Assembly: GCA_049724395.1 (NCBI GenBank)
Contig: JAUGWO010000057.1
Coordinates: 1-64,000 of the forward strand
DNA from: Spongospora subterranea f. sp. subterranea
Taxonomy: Eukaryota; Endomyxa: Phytomyxea; Phytomyxea; Plasmodiophorida
Length of the DNA stretch: 64,000 bases
Direction of reading: 5' to 3'
Made by a program: the position numbers and the translations under genes. This document shows, piece by piece, positions 32,102 to 43,563 of this stretch. The notes below the pieces were generated by a model, which saw nothing but the letters and a program-made list of their open reading frames with translations, did no database searches and was not told where the DNA came from. How positions within the stretch are numbered: position 1 is the stretch's first letter; every line of letters begins with the position of its first letter.

Positions 32102-33642
32102 ATGACAGATGATCGATTAGATTTCTACGAGGAAGAATCATATATTCGGTCGACCAGCTCCCCAGGGTCTCTCCTCACATTCAATATCAATTACGGGTAG
32201 ACCGCACCCATTAGCAGATAGATTGTTCGGCCCCGCTCATCTACGCTCCACAGGTTCCTTGAAGCCCAATTTCGCGGATTTCGCTCCGGTTTTCTTTCCG
32301 ATTTGCACTATCGACAATTATGTCAATGTGAAACCTTGGGTAGTGGCAACTCGTTCATGGACTGTTATTTTTCTCAAAACAATGCAGATGATGTTAAGTT
32401 GACTTTATCCGATACCGATTATGCGTCATCGCTTCAAGCGCTGCAGGTTCCAAAACTAACGCCGGAATTAGTTGTTGACACATGTTCTGCTAAGCTACAT
32501 AAGGTTATGATAGTGGCTGTAATATTTCTGTTGCTGAGAATCTCGTAGGAATATGATTACATTCGCTCACAAGCAACCGGAGCAATGGCTACATTCATGG
32601 ATTTAGTTGTTTTTGAGTTTATGATCGACAATATCTCATTCTTAATTCTCAGCTTAATCAAAGGAGGTAATCATAACGCGAATTGCCGAATCAAACAGCA
32701 TCATTCACCCCATGATTAGGAGCGCCAGACGAGCTTTTGGCTAAGTGTAATCCTATGGGAAGGTTTCCTCGAATCAAGGTACAGAAATGTCTGTATGCTT
32801 TCCAGCATTCTCATTCTTTGTTAACCAGTCAATCCTCACTTTTGAGAACACGGAAGAAGGATTCTTAGATTTGTATTCAACAGTTCTTGTTGATACTCCT
32901 GTGGCGTGTTATTTTGAAAAATATTTCGAAATAATCGCACCGGTATCGTCTGATTCGTTTCCGTTCGAACATATGCACAAAACGTTTTCTGAAGAAGATA
33001 TCGATGTAATCAACGATGTTCTTAAGAGGTTGACGCTACTGATATTGCTAATATCGTCACGGAAAACTCACAGCCCATAACAGGCTGTGGTTGGAAGACT
33101 TCTATGCGTATTGTTCTAAACTCGGAGGCGAAACATGGACAGTCATGAAGCCACTGCTTGAATTTGAAGTAGATCGACGAGCTATATGCATTATGATCAA
33201 CTCGTTCTCCACGCCGTTGAATGACCCGGTTCGCAGAGCGGAGCGTACCAAGTTGTTTGCAACGTTCGGCACTCTATATCCGAGTGGAATTGACAAATTC
33301 GCACAAGTCGGAGATATGTCGCAGCTTGGTGGAGTATTAGAAGATTACAAGCTTTTCTCGCAGTTATGGCAAAAAGCACACAACGAAGGCAAAGAGTAGG
33401 CCTTGTTTGAAATGCACTTATGGTGATAATGATCTATATTATTCAGAATTGAAGATGTTTTGTATGAGCGAGAAGTGGAATTAAATCGAGAGGCTTTCCA
33501 AGGGCAATCACATTTTGCATTCATATGGGCATATATTAAATTAAAAGAGCAAGAGCGAAGAAACTTGTTTTGGATAAGCGAATGTATCAATCAACAACAG
33601 AAAGACCCATCTATAATTAATCGATGGATTTCTCCTTTCTAA
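32102..33642 (+). CDS. V-type ATPase V0 subunit d
   Basis: Eight exons (32102-32196, 32254-32339, 32388-32503, 32549-32666, 32720-32778, 32847-33028, 33084-33395, 33447-33642) join in phase to give 387 residues. The product is a close family match throughout: FLEAQFRGFRSGFLS, LCQCETLDDVKLTLSDTDY, STVLVDTPVACYF, WLEDFYAYCSKLGG, EFEVDRRAICIMINS, FGTLYPSG and, near the C-terminus, LKEQERRNLFWISECI. Subunit d caps the membrane c-ring and couples it to the central stalk of the proton pump on vacuoles and endosomes. An acidic extension of some 20 residues precedes the conserved start. Introns are 45-68 nt. The stop is only 26 bp from the end of the converging NAPE-PLD-like gene. Confidence 0.95.
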
Positions 33643-33668
33643 ACTCTGCAGTTCTTTCAGCTTTCTTG

Positions 33669-35130
33669 TTAATAAACGTTGTAGGTAATAATTGTCTGTA
33701 AAATAATCAGTTTCACATTCCCATAGCAACTTGAAACAAAAACTAACTCCTTTTCATACGAATCTTGTGGCTGCACGTCAAAGTTCAATAATCGTGTTTC
33801 GCCATGTATCATTGTGTCGAAATCTTTCTCATTGAGCCCTTTCGCGAGAACCGCGTTCTTCAGACGTTGTGGGGGTTCATCAGGCGGTTCTTCAGTGCTA
33901 TTTTCTCTGTTAATTAACGCAAGCTCAAGATTGCAATATGGTTACAGTAAAAATGTCCCCCAATGCATCCCGATCGATTGTCGGGATTTCAAATCAACAT
34001 GGACATCCACCGCGTCTTCCGGAGAGAGATGCATTGTAGACGTGAACCACCTCGGCGAATAAGCTCCAATGGGAATAAGAGACAGATCCAATGGACCAAA
34101 AAATTCACCAATCTCTTGAAATACAGGGCATCTAGGAAGATCTTCCTCACAGCCTATATAACCACGAGGAACATTTCGGTATCCTGAAACAAAAGTCCAT
34201 GAGCGCAAACCTGAAAAGAAAATGGAAATAGATTACCAGTATCGCCAGCAAAGAAAAGCTTCCTTGTGGTTTCTCCATGGTTGATGTTCACAAGATAGCT
34301 GGAGCATAAAGTACTTCCTCGATCCCACAATGTTCGCCCTGAGGTATGCTGTACAGGAAGATTAACAATGTCGACTTTGCCCATTTGGGTGTTAGAGGTT
34401 GAGTGATGCCACCATCCCATCTCAACGTAGTTCTCAATACCACAATTTTCCATCAAAGAGCCAACACCGCTGGGGACGAAAAACACCGGATTGAAGGCTT
34501 GTTGTAGTGATACAACAGTATCGGAGCACAGGTGATCATAATGGTTGTGTGACACAAGCACAATATCTATGTCAGGAAGAAGTGGCACTAATTTAGACAA
34601 AGAACCGCCGGGAACGGGAACAATTCTTTTAGGTCCAACAAACTGTAGGGCCGATGCTCTTTCATTGAAGATGGGATCAGTCAAGATGTTCAAACCGCCA
34701 ATCTACAAAAGTTGTAAGTACTATCCCATAGATGATTATGGACAATATCAAACTGACTTGTAACAAGAATGATGAATGGCCAAGCCTAACAGAGAACGCA
34801 ACCCAATCAGAAAATGGACATCTGTGCAATAGTCGATCGAGATTACCAGGTGATACGTGCTCTATCAAGTGATAAATTATGTTCGTCCTTCAACGACGGC
34901 CAGTCAGGATGCTGGAGAGGCAGCGTCACACGCCCCCATAACCAATCTGAACACAGCATTTGCAAAAACGATGGCCAAAACTGCCCTTGGAACGCTGAAT
35001 CCCACGGCAAAACATAAAGGCCATTTTGTATGTGATTATTATTGATGGTCGCTGAGGGAACCGGAACCGGCCTCGAGAACAATAACGGCGCCATCGCTCG
35101 ATAATGTCGGGTTTGTAACCTGCTCAACAT
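33669..35130 (-). CDS. NAPE-PLD-like metallo-beta-lactamase-fold phospholipase
   Basis: Five exons (35130-34847, 34785-34758, 34702-34237, 34183-33946, 33906-33669) give 417 residues; the second exon is only 28 nt. Splicing produces ITWLGHSSFLLQIGGLNILT, DPIFNERASALQFVGPKR, then the zinc motif SHNHYDHLCSDT, LPVQHTSGR, FFAGDTGYR, LALIPIGAY-like LSLIPIGAYSPRWF, the metal ligand MHLSPEDAVD and GMHWGTFLL. These are all the signatures of N-acyl-phosphatidylethanolamine phospholipase D, which releases N-acylethanolamines from membrane lipids. All metal ligands appear present. The ATG at 35130 is the first in its frame. Confidence 0.92.
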
Positions 35131-35523
35131 TTCCGGCACATACGGTTACGAGATCGAACCGCCTGCTTGACAATTATTACGGACTTCCCATTGGGAAACT
35201 CGACCTTTGGGATCGTGACAATATATATGGCGCCTTGTCCTAACCGGATCACCCCCTGGTGCCTTGGCCCACAATTTGATGTTTGCTCGGCGTGGCTGTT
35301 TAATAAATGATCCTTTATTACATGTCATTGCGTCCGTTTATCAATCACGAGCCATGCGATTTCGTTACGTGTCTGTTGATGGTGTTGGGCCGCGCTTCAC
35401 CAGTTGAATGTGTGTAACCCCCCACTACTACTAAAGTAGGAGTCCCATATCGCTGAACTCAGACAGACTCCGTATCCAGATCGTTATTGGTCGTGTTTTG
35501 ACGGCGGTGGCAAATGATCAGAT
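35131..35523. promoter_or_regulatory. Divergent intergenic region
   Basis: Separates the start codons of the NAPE-PLD-like (-) and TAPT1 (+) genes. No motif is confidently assigned; a TATATGGCGCCTTG stretch lies near 35223. Confidence 0.4.
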
Positions 35524-37186
35524 ATGGAACCTGTCGATCAAGGCGTCGAGCAAGCGATATACTGTCTTGTGCAGTCTGTCGTCGACCAGGTCTGCCTTCG
35601 ATCTGATACCGATGGCCGGGTTCTGAATAATGAAAATCTCTCTGAGAAATTACCTCCGTTCACGGTGGCTTCTAAGCAGCTCTCCGATCCTTTAAGTTCG
35701 CCTAAACAATCAAATTTGTTTGTATCTGCTCTATCGCGGAAGCAGCAAACTGGCGCTGGTAAATTCTTTGCCAAGGCACTAATGTCTCAGCGAGATCACC
35801 AAGATGACTCGTCATCTGAAAGTGATTCATCAACGGTCGAATCTATTTTTAAACATACAATCGCGAGAACTATGTCGCCCAAAAGGCGTGAAGAAGTGCC
35901 AAACATATCGTTTTGGCAATTTATTACTATGCAGCTAGAATCCAACGAAACTAATGACGAATCTTTATTGCTTCCCACCTCAAGCGCTTTAAGGCTTGCA
36001 CGCGTCCCAATGCGACTGGAGAAACTGATGTACGAATTCTCAATTTCACCGCATTCGTGAATATTGAATCTGGTTTAGGGCGGTAGGGTTTTTTATCTGT
36101 ATGGATGAGTTTTTGTACTGTTTTACTCTATTACCACTGCGTCTACTTATATCAACTTTGCAAATTTGTAAGGTTGCTCCAAGCGATGTTATCCGCACGG
36201 TTCTGCTTGCAAGCTGCTTCTTGTTACTCTCCATGTTGAATATCACTTTCTCGAGTATCTATCATCTTATTCGAGGTCAAAACTTCTTCAAATTGTACGT
36301 TTTATTCAACATTCTAAACATTTTCGATAAACTTTGCTGTTCATTCGGTGAAGACATCCTCGATGCCCTTTTCGCCAATGCAAATACTCGACTTTTTTCA
36401 AGGTTTACTGCTTTAGATTTAATAATCGCATCTGTTTACATCGTGGTACACTCGTTGGTGTTATACCTTCAAATCGTGAGCCTTAACGTCGCTATCAACT
36501 CGAATAATTCATCGCTCGTTACTCTGCTTATTTCGAATAACTTCTTGGAACTCAAGGGTAGCGCTTTCAAGAAATACACGAAAGCCCAGCTTTTCCAAAT
36601 TGCATCGAGCGACATCGTTGAAAGATTTCATTTACTGCTTTATGTAATGGTAATTCTGGTGGCAAACCTGTCCAATATTGCCTGGTATGCCGCCTGGGAA
36701 TGGCTGGTTCAAGCGACGCAACTGGCTTTAATCCTGCTGTCTATTGAAATGGTCGTAGATTGGATCAAGCATGGCTGCATTGTGAAGTTCAATTCGTTCC
36801 CTGCTGAAATTTACGGAGAGTTCTGTGATGTGTTATTTTCCGACTTTGGGTTTCACAGATCGCTGTCAGCCGTTCCTGACTCTACACATTCAGTTTCTCG
36901 ACGTATTGGGTTTGTTTCGATGCCCATAGCCTGCGTTCTCCTTAAGGGCCTTGTTGGGTCCTTATGGGGTCCTGTTATAAAATTGTTCCAAACGCCCATC
37001 TTTGCGTCCTTGGTTTGCCTCATCACGTTCACCATAGTGGTGGCCTTCAAACTGTGTCTTCATTTGTTTCTCCTCGGTCTATCGGCAAAGACCACGCTAA
37101 ACACACCTAGGCATATTGACTCTTTTCATGGCGTGGAACGCTATTCACTCTTTGTCGCACCCCCTCAAGGCAATTTCTTCTCTTAA
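35524..37186 (+). CDS. TAPT1: TAPT1 family transmembrane protein
   Basis: Exons 35524-36029 and 36079-37186 join in phase (49-nt intron) to give 537 residues. The N-terminal 150 residues are polar and serine-rich; then VPMRLEKLM begins the conserved core. Diagnostic segments are DEFLYCFTLLPLRLL, YHLIRGQNFFKLYVLFNILN, CSFGEDILDALF, LNVAINSNNSSLVTLLISNN, FLELKGSAFKKY, SSDIVERFHLLL and RRIGFVSMPIACVLL. Multiple membrane helices are evident. The family (yeast EMP65, animal TAPT1) acts in the ER or at the ciliary base. The match is strong; the exact cell role here is inference. Confidence 0.93.
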
Positions 37187-37264
37187 CCCCCAAATATTTC
37201 TACTCAACAATTCATGGTATATATTTAAGCTCGATTCACACTCAATCCCAATACATCAAATCGG

Positions 37265-38473
37265 TTAAGCAATTCTTTGACCTTTGAATAGTGTCTTTGG
37301 GACCCATTGACTAACAGGTGCCAGCCCAACCCTTTTTTTTGCCAAATCGAACACGGTAAAGTATTTCGTCAAAAACATATCACCCAGAATGAAAGCGTTT
37401 GCATCTGGGAAATCCATGGCGGACCATCCAGGAGAGCATTCTGCTTGTTCGCAAATAACGTACTCTGTTCCTTCAATGACATACTCTTTCCCTTCGATAC
37501 TGAACTCAACACTTGGCAAATCTTGGATCAACGTCCCAGGAATAAAGTCAACGGCCATTCGTTCCAGAACGGCAGTGGGTGCAGTGAAAGCGGTTGATCC
37601 TGAATCTAAAATGCCAATGCAAGGCGTCTCATCTGAGCATTGTGGTAAATTTTCGCCACCGATGGCGATATTTGTGATTGGAACTGCCCAAAACCCGTCC
37701 CCCCAAACTTCTATCCATGTCAACGGGCCTTTGTAAAGGTCGCTGCTTGGACGCCCGAAGATCAACTCGCTTTGATGAAGAGACTCATCCTGTGAGAAAT
37801 AAAAAGCGAATTGTCCATGAGGAATAAGGTTCTGGCTCTGCATGTTATATATCAACGGCTTGTTCTTCTTGAAATCTTCGCCTTGATCAAACGAAGAAAG
37901 ACCGCGAAGCGACATGCCAATAATTCCATCAAGAACGCCTTCTTCAAAAACAGAACCTTCTTCTGATTCTATCAACCCCATTGATTGATGCTTGACGTGG
38001 GTGTGCAGTAATTGGACTTCATCGTAGCCGATCTCACCTATAACTGTACCGGAACCATATTGACACAACGTTTCGAGATCGCTTGCAATAAAGGTGGTAG
38101 ACTTCTCGGGATTGAAGACGTTGTCTTCTTTCAGGCAATTATCGTCTTGACACCGAGAAGACGACACCCACATTTCGGAGGATCCAGTATCGAACACAAC
38201 GTTCAGCAGCTGTGGAGGCGAGCCGATAAATATTTGTCCCAGATACTCGTGGATCTTGGAGTCAATGAGGTCAACATCGTATGGATGGCGCTTGGGCCGG
38301 TGAGATAATCGCTGATGATGAGCTTGAAGTGATTTTATATACGATCGTTTACGATCAGTTGCCTTCGTATTGTGCACCAAACCCAAACGTCGTCCCGAAT
38401 GTGCTTGGATACTGAGGCAAAGGCAATACAATACTAATGTCGCCAAAACAAATCGCCAACATCCTGCAGCCAT
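37265..38473 (-). CDS. Pepsin-like aspartic protease
   Basis: An intronless gene of 402 residues. A signal peptide (FVLATLVLYCLCLSIQAHS) and basic propeptide (QRLSHRPKRHPYDVDL) precede the mature enzyme. Both catalytic motifs are intact: VVFDTGSSEMWV near residue 95 and GILDSGSTAFTAP near residue 288. The flap tyrosine region YGSGTVIGEIGYD and the C-terminal FILGDMFLTKYFTVFDLAKK are also typical. It would be a secreted or vacuolar endopeptidase activated by removing the propeptide. It faces TAPT1 tail to tail, 78 bp away. Confidence 0.93.
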   Translation of the reverse strand: MAAGCWRFVLATLVLYCLCLSIQAHSGRRLGLVHNTKATDRKRSYIKSLQAHHQRLSHRPKRHPYDVDLIDSKIHEYLGQIFIGSPPQLLNVVFDTGSSEMWVSSSRCQDDNCLKEDNVFNPEKSTTFIASDLETLCQYGSGTVIGEIGYDEVQLLHTHVKHQSMGLIESEEGSVFEEGVLDGIIGMSLRGLSSFDQGEDFKKNKPLIYNMQSQNLIPHGQFAFYFSQDESLHQSELIFGRPSSDLYKGPLTWIEVWGDGFWAVPITNIAIGGENLPQCSDETPCIGILDSGSTAFTAPTAVLERMAVDFIPGTLIQDLPSVEFSIEGKEYVIEGTEYVICEQAECSPGWSAMDFPDANAFILGDMFLTKYFTVFDLAKKRVGLAPVSQWVPKTLFKGQRIA

Positions 38474-38738
38474 TTACAAAACAAAGTCTGTGGACCCAAT
38501 ACCTGTACCTTTGATCCCAATATATGGTCCCTACTATCGACATCGCCATCATTTAGGTGCACAGTGTATGGACCCGTGATATTTATATGTGATCCGGTTT
38601 CTTGTCGTGAATTTGAAACAAACCAGACGTTCTTTCAGAGAATCGCGGGAAGTTTTACGTGTTTGACAGCTCCCTCTCGTTCCCCAAACCCAATGTTGAA
38701 AGACAACACTAATCGACAATCGACATTGTGCTAACCTG

Positions 38739-39310
38739 GTGGTTCAACACAACACGAATCCTCTGTTCAACACGTTGGCTAAAGCTGCCACGGAAAGGAA
38801 GTCCAACGCATCGATTCTCGATTTAATTGGTGTTGCCGTATTGATAGTGACTACGATTGCAGATACAACATCACGAACGGTTTCATGTGAGTCTTCAATT
38901 ATTGGTTATCGGTGTAATTCTCTCGTGGTTCACCAAACCCAGCTTAGCCTTCTTTATGATTGTAATCTCTTCAACAGGCTCTTTTTATAGCTGAATAAAT
39001 GGCTGACTTTGAGGCAGCAACTGCCAGAATATGCATTATCACATTCCCGGCAGCGAGTTAAAAGTACACATTGGAATGCGTTGTACGTGGTCGACAGTTT
39101 TGAATAAGTGTCAACGCAAAACCAGCATGTGTGGTCAAAACCCAAAAGTAAAATTTTTCTTAAAAAACAGTCTTTAAAATTGCTGAAAAGATCAAAGTTT
39201 ACAACTTGACGACATACGTTGATGAGGTCCACAAGTTTCCCAACGAATGTTCCCCAAAGAACTTCGTTGATGAATTCCTGATCAATTCCTGTAGTTGTAA
39301 AACCTATTCA
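38739..39310 (+). CDS. Unrecognised multi-exon gene, tentative
   Basis: Three coding-like segments are visible: 38739-38880 (NPLFNTLAKAATERKSNAS, then a hydrophobic run LIGVAVLIVTTIAD), about 38992-39109 (LNKWLTLRQQLPEYALSHS, ending WNALYVVD) and from about 39173 (FKIAEKIKVYNLTTYVDEV). T-rich AG acceptors precede the latter two. They can be joined in phase at the second junction. The family is unknown; a helical adaptor such as a CID- or VHS-type fold is conceivable but unsupported. No clear start codon or stop was fixed. Confidence 0.35.
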
Positions 39311-39450
39311 TGTCCTGGGTACATGTCAGCCATTGTGAGTAACGTGCTCAGTGTTTCATCATTATGATACCAGGAGCACGACTGATGGCGACAGCAGCAT
39401 CAACGCAACCCTGTGCAGTGCCCCTCCGTTATTACGTTATGGAGAAGTCA

Positions 39451-39491
39451 TGTGTGTGTGTGTGTGTGTCTGTGTGCTGTGTGTGTGGTCT
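39451..39491 (+). repeat. GT microsatellite
   Basis: An interrupted (GT)n run between the tentative gene and the HIR gene. Confidence 0.9.
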
Positions 39492-39577
39492 ATGTATGCT
39501 GCACGTGTGGTGTGGACCCCTCATATGTGATTTGATATCGGCCAGGAACCATTGACGCGTGGTGAGCTGCGGGCGCG

Positions 39578-41274
39578 ATGGGAGCTTGCTGGACCTGCCC
39601 TGACACGGGAACCATGGCCATCATCACCAGGTGCCTATGCAAACTAATATTTTCAAAGCGAGCCTAATTGTGTGTGCAGATGTGGGAAGTTTGAAAGCAT
39701 TGCGGAAGTAGGTCATCCAGAATGCTGATACTTGCGTTGATCCGCTGGTTGATTCTGATCAATACCCCTAGCCTGGCTGTAAGCCACTTATTCCATGCCT
39801 GGGTCAAGGAGTTGCCGGTGTCGTTAATCTACGAGTTCAGGAAATTCGCCACAAAATTGAAGCAAAGGTATGCGTGGATATGCTAACATGAATATAGTTT
39901 TTCTGACTACGGTACGCTCTTCGGCTTTTATTGCCAGACGAAAGGTAATCTAGGCAAACGTCGTCATCTCAACATACTCATTGCGTGTTGGCAATAGATA
40001 ATGTAAACATTGTGACAATGTTTGAATGGTATTTTGAAGTTTTGAAAGGTTTTCATAATCGTACATTTTTCCATCCAATATCAAGTTCTACCAGAAAGGA
40101 TTTGCGAAGCCTTCTATCGTCTTTGGGATGTCAAGGTTACATCATCTACGAGAGTCTTCATTTACCAGTTACTGACTACCAAGTTTAGGGACAGTTGGAA
40201 TCCTATATTTTTGATGTAAGCAGCAACCGTGGATGGCATTTAGTGTAGTCTAACAGTTTCGACAGACAGTTAGGGCTCAAATACCACGAATTGTATGCGT
40301 TTAAATCGTCTACAAAAATTGTTCTCAATTTCCCATCTGTAGGTTTTTGATCAGGTTTTCCTTCAAAAAGAGGTACACATGTGTCTAGAATGGAGTTGAA
40401 GTTTTTTGATTCCATCTTTGAACATACAGGATATTAGCAAGCATATCAAGGCCGGTATTGTGAATCTAACGATTGCCTAAGCCGATATAAATATTGTGTT
40501 TCAGAGCTATCAGAAGCTATGGAGTCTTTTGGGCTCGTAATCGTGAATTCGTACGAATTCGTCAACCTTGCTGAAACATCGATCGTTCATCAACGTTTTG
40601 CCCTTAGGCTTATAACCGATATTGAGCCGACTGCCGACATCAAAAGCGCAATGAATGAAATTGTTCGTCAGCAGCGACTGAAAATGGGTTTGATGAGATA
40701 TCAAATTGAAAGAAAATAGAAATTGATGTTTTTTTCAAAGCTGCGGGCGATCAAGGCGAAACAGCACGTATATTAGCTGTTAAAACTGCTGAAGCAGAAG
40801 GGCAAAAAATTCGTATTCAGGTAGGATTCCGCTAAACAGGGAGTTCGCATCGACTGTTGAAACATATAAAAGGCGGCTGCTGACGCTGAAGCGAAATATC
40901 TCAACGGACAAGGAATCGCAAGGCAGCGGGCCGCCATTATCAATGGTATTTACTAGCAATGTTAACAATGTAATTATCAAAAATTCGGATTATAGGAATG
41001 CGAGAGGATGTTAGAAATTTCTCGAGCACGGTGGGCAACATCGGGGCTAAAGACGTATTGCACCTGATCATACTGACTCGTAAGTGAACACGGTTTGCCA
41101 TACACAGTGTTAACGTGCGCGAAAGAATACCTCGATACTCTTCGCGATGTCGCAGCCAAATCAAACACAAATACTGTTTTTGTACCTAATGTGTCTGGGA
41201 CAAACGCTTCAATGGTTGACGAAGTAACCAATGATATTAGTGAAAGTATTTCCAATATTGACGCTGCATTTTAG
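39578..41274 (+). CDS. HIR/SPFH-domain membrane protein with micro-exons
   Basis: Sixteen exons give 888 nt (295 residues): 39578-39630, 39680-39707, 39772-39867, 39938-39944 (7 nt), 39998-40002 (5 nt), 40049-40135, 40189-40215, 40257-40292, 40343-40354 (12 nt), 40430-40454, 40505-40550, 40608-40687, 40741-40820, 40873-40945, 40996-41079, 41126-41274. All junctions are GT-AG and in phase. The product matches plant hypersensitive-induced-reaction proteins in full: MGACWTC (likely N-myristoylation and palmitoylation), RCGKFESIAEPGCKPLIP, KIEAKTKDNVFIIVHFSIQY, AFYRLWDVKGQLESYIFD, LITDIEPTADIKSAMNEI, GQGIARQRAAIINGMRED and LTQYLDTLRDVAAKS. HIR proteins scaffold lipid microdomains at the plasma membrane. 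The size equals the usual family length, which supports the exon model. Confidence 0.9.
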
Positions 41275-41514
41275 GTCCGGGACGGGTTCCTCCAGGCTTC
41301 GTCATCGGCACAAAAGCGTTAAATAATTCTTTCAAGATCTCAACGAATTCAATAAACCGGTTGAATTTCTAATTCACAACACACCATTTTTCCTGTAAAG
41401 GCATAAACAAGTACCTACATACACCAACGGTGCTATCACCGATGGTAGCCACTTCAGATTCTCCGAAATCGCATATTTTTGTCACAGTGGTCAGCCAGAA
41501 GCGAATTCGCAAAA

Positions 41515-43222
41515 ATGGTATCGTCAGAAGCGTTTTTGAAGTCCACTCTGGATTTCGTCTCACAGCCCCTGCTGGCTCTTGAATCTCGCCCAGAGAACGC
41601 TATTGCTTTTTTAGAAAGTATCGACGGGATCCAGGTCAGCCCAATCTTTTTTTGTTGATGCTGTGGCATTCAGAAATCGCTGTAGTCGCTATTACATGCT
41701 TTCGCACTAGAGGACATTGAAAGTTCTGTAAGGCATGATATTGCTCGTGCGTTGAGCTTGGTGCTGTCTACCGATTTTGGGTCGAGACGCTCTTGCATCA
41801 TTTCCGGCGGTTAATCAAGTATTATTAGCGGGTTTGACCAATGATAACGATTTCGTCCGAGAAACTACCTCCGCCCAAATCCTGTCACTGTTGAATGCCG
41901 ATTATGCTCGTTTTTTTCCAATTATATCGTCCCCTGATCTTTATCGTGGACTATTGGTGGCGTTAGGAGATGAGATGACCTCCGTTTCAGAGCACGTCGC
42001 TAGTATTATTTTGTCGCTTGCTACGTCGGACGAAGCCTTCGTCGATTCATTCTTTTTTTCAAGCAGCTCGGAAGTTTTGCAGAAATTTACCACTGCTGAT
42101 TCAACCAAGTTGCTTCGAGTGCATGTTTTGGCAGCCCGCATAGGCAGCTTATCCGATAGCGCCTTTGAGTGTTATAAGAGCAGTGGTTATTTGAAAATGG
42201 CCCTCAATTTGATGAGGTCAGACACTGACGATATCCTGCTGCAAATATCCAGTCTTAGCATACTTCTCGAAATTGCCAAATCAGCGCCAGGATTGCATTA
42301 CTTGGTTGGGATCCCACTGGGAGAGCTGTTCAATAGATACCACCGGGCATCGAACGGCCCATTTACAGTCGTATCTGCTTTGAATATTCTTGACGGCCTT
42401 GTTGACCAGTCCATGAAACACGGCATCTTCGATTGGTTATTGCATCCTGGGCTGAGAGCGTTTTTAACATTCAGTCTACACAGTGAAGACGAGTCTATTG
42501 AGGAGGCTGCCATTAGTGCACTATCGGGAATCGGGAAATGTTTTATTGGTTTGGAAACGTTCTGCCAAAATCAAGATGACCTTCTTCCTCTTATCCCGAA
42601 GGTTCTGTCCCGGCCTCACATGCCAACCAATGCCCTCACAGTGGTGTCGCTACATTCTCTAGCCACAATTTTTTGCACTCAGTACCAGGGAGAAGAAGCT
42701 CGGAAAGCGGATTGTCACCGAGAATTTATCATACGCGGAGTCGTTGACCCATCGGATCCGCAAAGCGATCGCAATGTATCGCGATTTATGTCAAATGTCC
42801 AGAAGTGTTGCAGAAATATCGACAACGGTATATCATATGTTGATAATCATGCCTCATCGTTCATGTTGCACTTTCTTCTTCAGATTTACGGATCGCTGCG
42901 TATCGATTTTTGGGCGAATTCGCGCGTTCGCCGTTTGGTTTGAAGGCGGTACTCAGCACGCAAGGTTTCCTTCAACAGCTTCTTGACAGGAGCCTCGAGT
43001 TCAATGACAAAGCGAACCTTTGGAGGTTCGCCGTCGTCCAAACCATATCGACCAACCCGTTTCTGGAAGGGCTGGTCACCAGCCGAGTCGCCAGCAATAT
43101 ACGCCAGCATGTCCAACAGGTTTGGCCACTGTTCATCAGTCCACGCTACGACGCTAACCATCAGACTGGTGTTTCAGGGTCCGTATTTCCAAGCCCATCA
43201 GACGCAAGTCGTTACACTGTAA
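41515..43222 (+). CDS. PSMD5: PSMD5/S5b proteasome assembly chaperone
   Basis: Exons 41515-41634, 41686-42827, 42884-43119 and 43178-43222. The protein is made of HEAT-like helices. The C-terminal third is diagnostic: DLRIAAYRFLGEFARSPFG, STQGFLQQLLDRSLEFNDKA and GPYFQAHQTQVVTL. PSMD5 helps assemble the base of the 26S proteasome. The second exon needs a frame change near 41779: DIARALSLVLSTDFG is in one frame and GRDALASFPAVNQVL in the next. Skipping one base gives 513 residues, while a 40-nt intron (41742-41781) gives 501; both are close to the usual 504. The acceptor at 41685 is required because an in-frame TAG ends there. Confidence 0.8.
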
Positions 43223-43563
43223 CGTCAATGGTGCGTCGGGCGCAATTCGACTGCGGCGGATGAGTTGAGCAGTGGGAACGATCAGCAGCGCTTCTATTAT
43301 TAATACAGGATCATTCAGTCAGGATCAGCTCACCGAATAATATCGATATTGAGCCGGCGTTCAATCTATATTGATACCTTACCGAGGTGTGCAGATGTTT
43401 AACGAGACTGTTCTGTCGCATTGCATCATCCGAGGATCAACACGTAAAATCTGGAAATCCATGATTTGTGCTTGCAATTTCGAAAACTGTCTGTGAGCGT
43501 TCGCTCTGCAGTGCGTTGAGGTGTTATAGAAGACAGATGCTTTATGTGTCCAGTCGACGCTAA
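43223..43563. other. Intergenic between converging genes
   Basis: The 3' flanks of PSMD5 (+) and the small heat-shock gene (-). No feature is recognised. Confidence 0.4.

Noticed and set aside
41671-41690. In-frame TAG at the start of PSMD5 exon 2 as recoded stop
   Set aside because: The TAG itself serves as the intron acceptor; the exon begins just after it.
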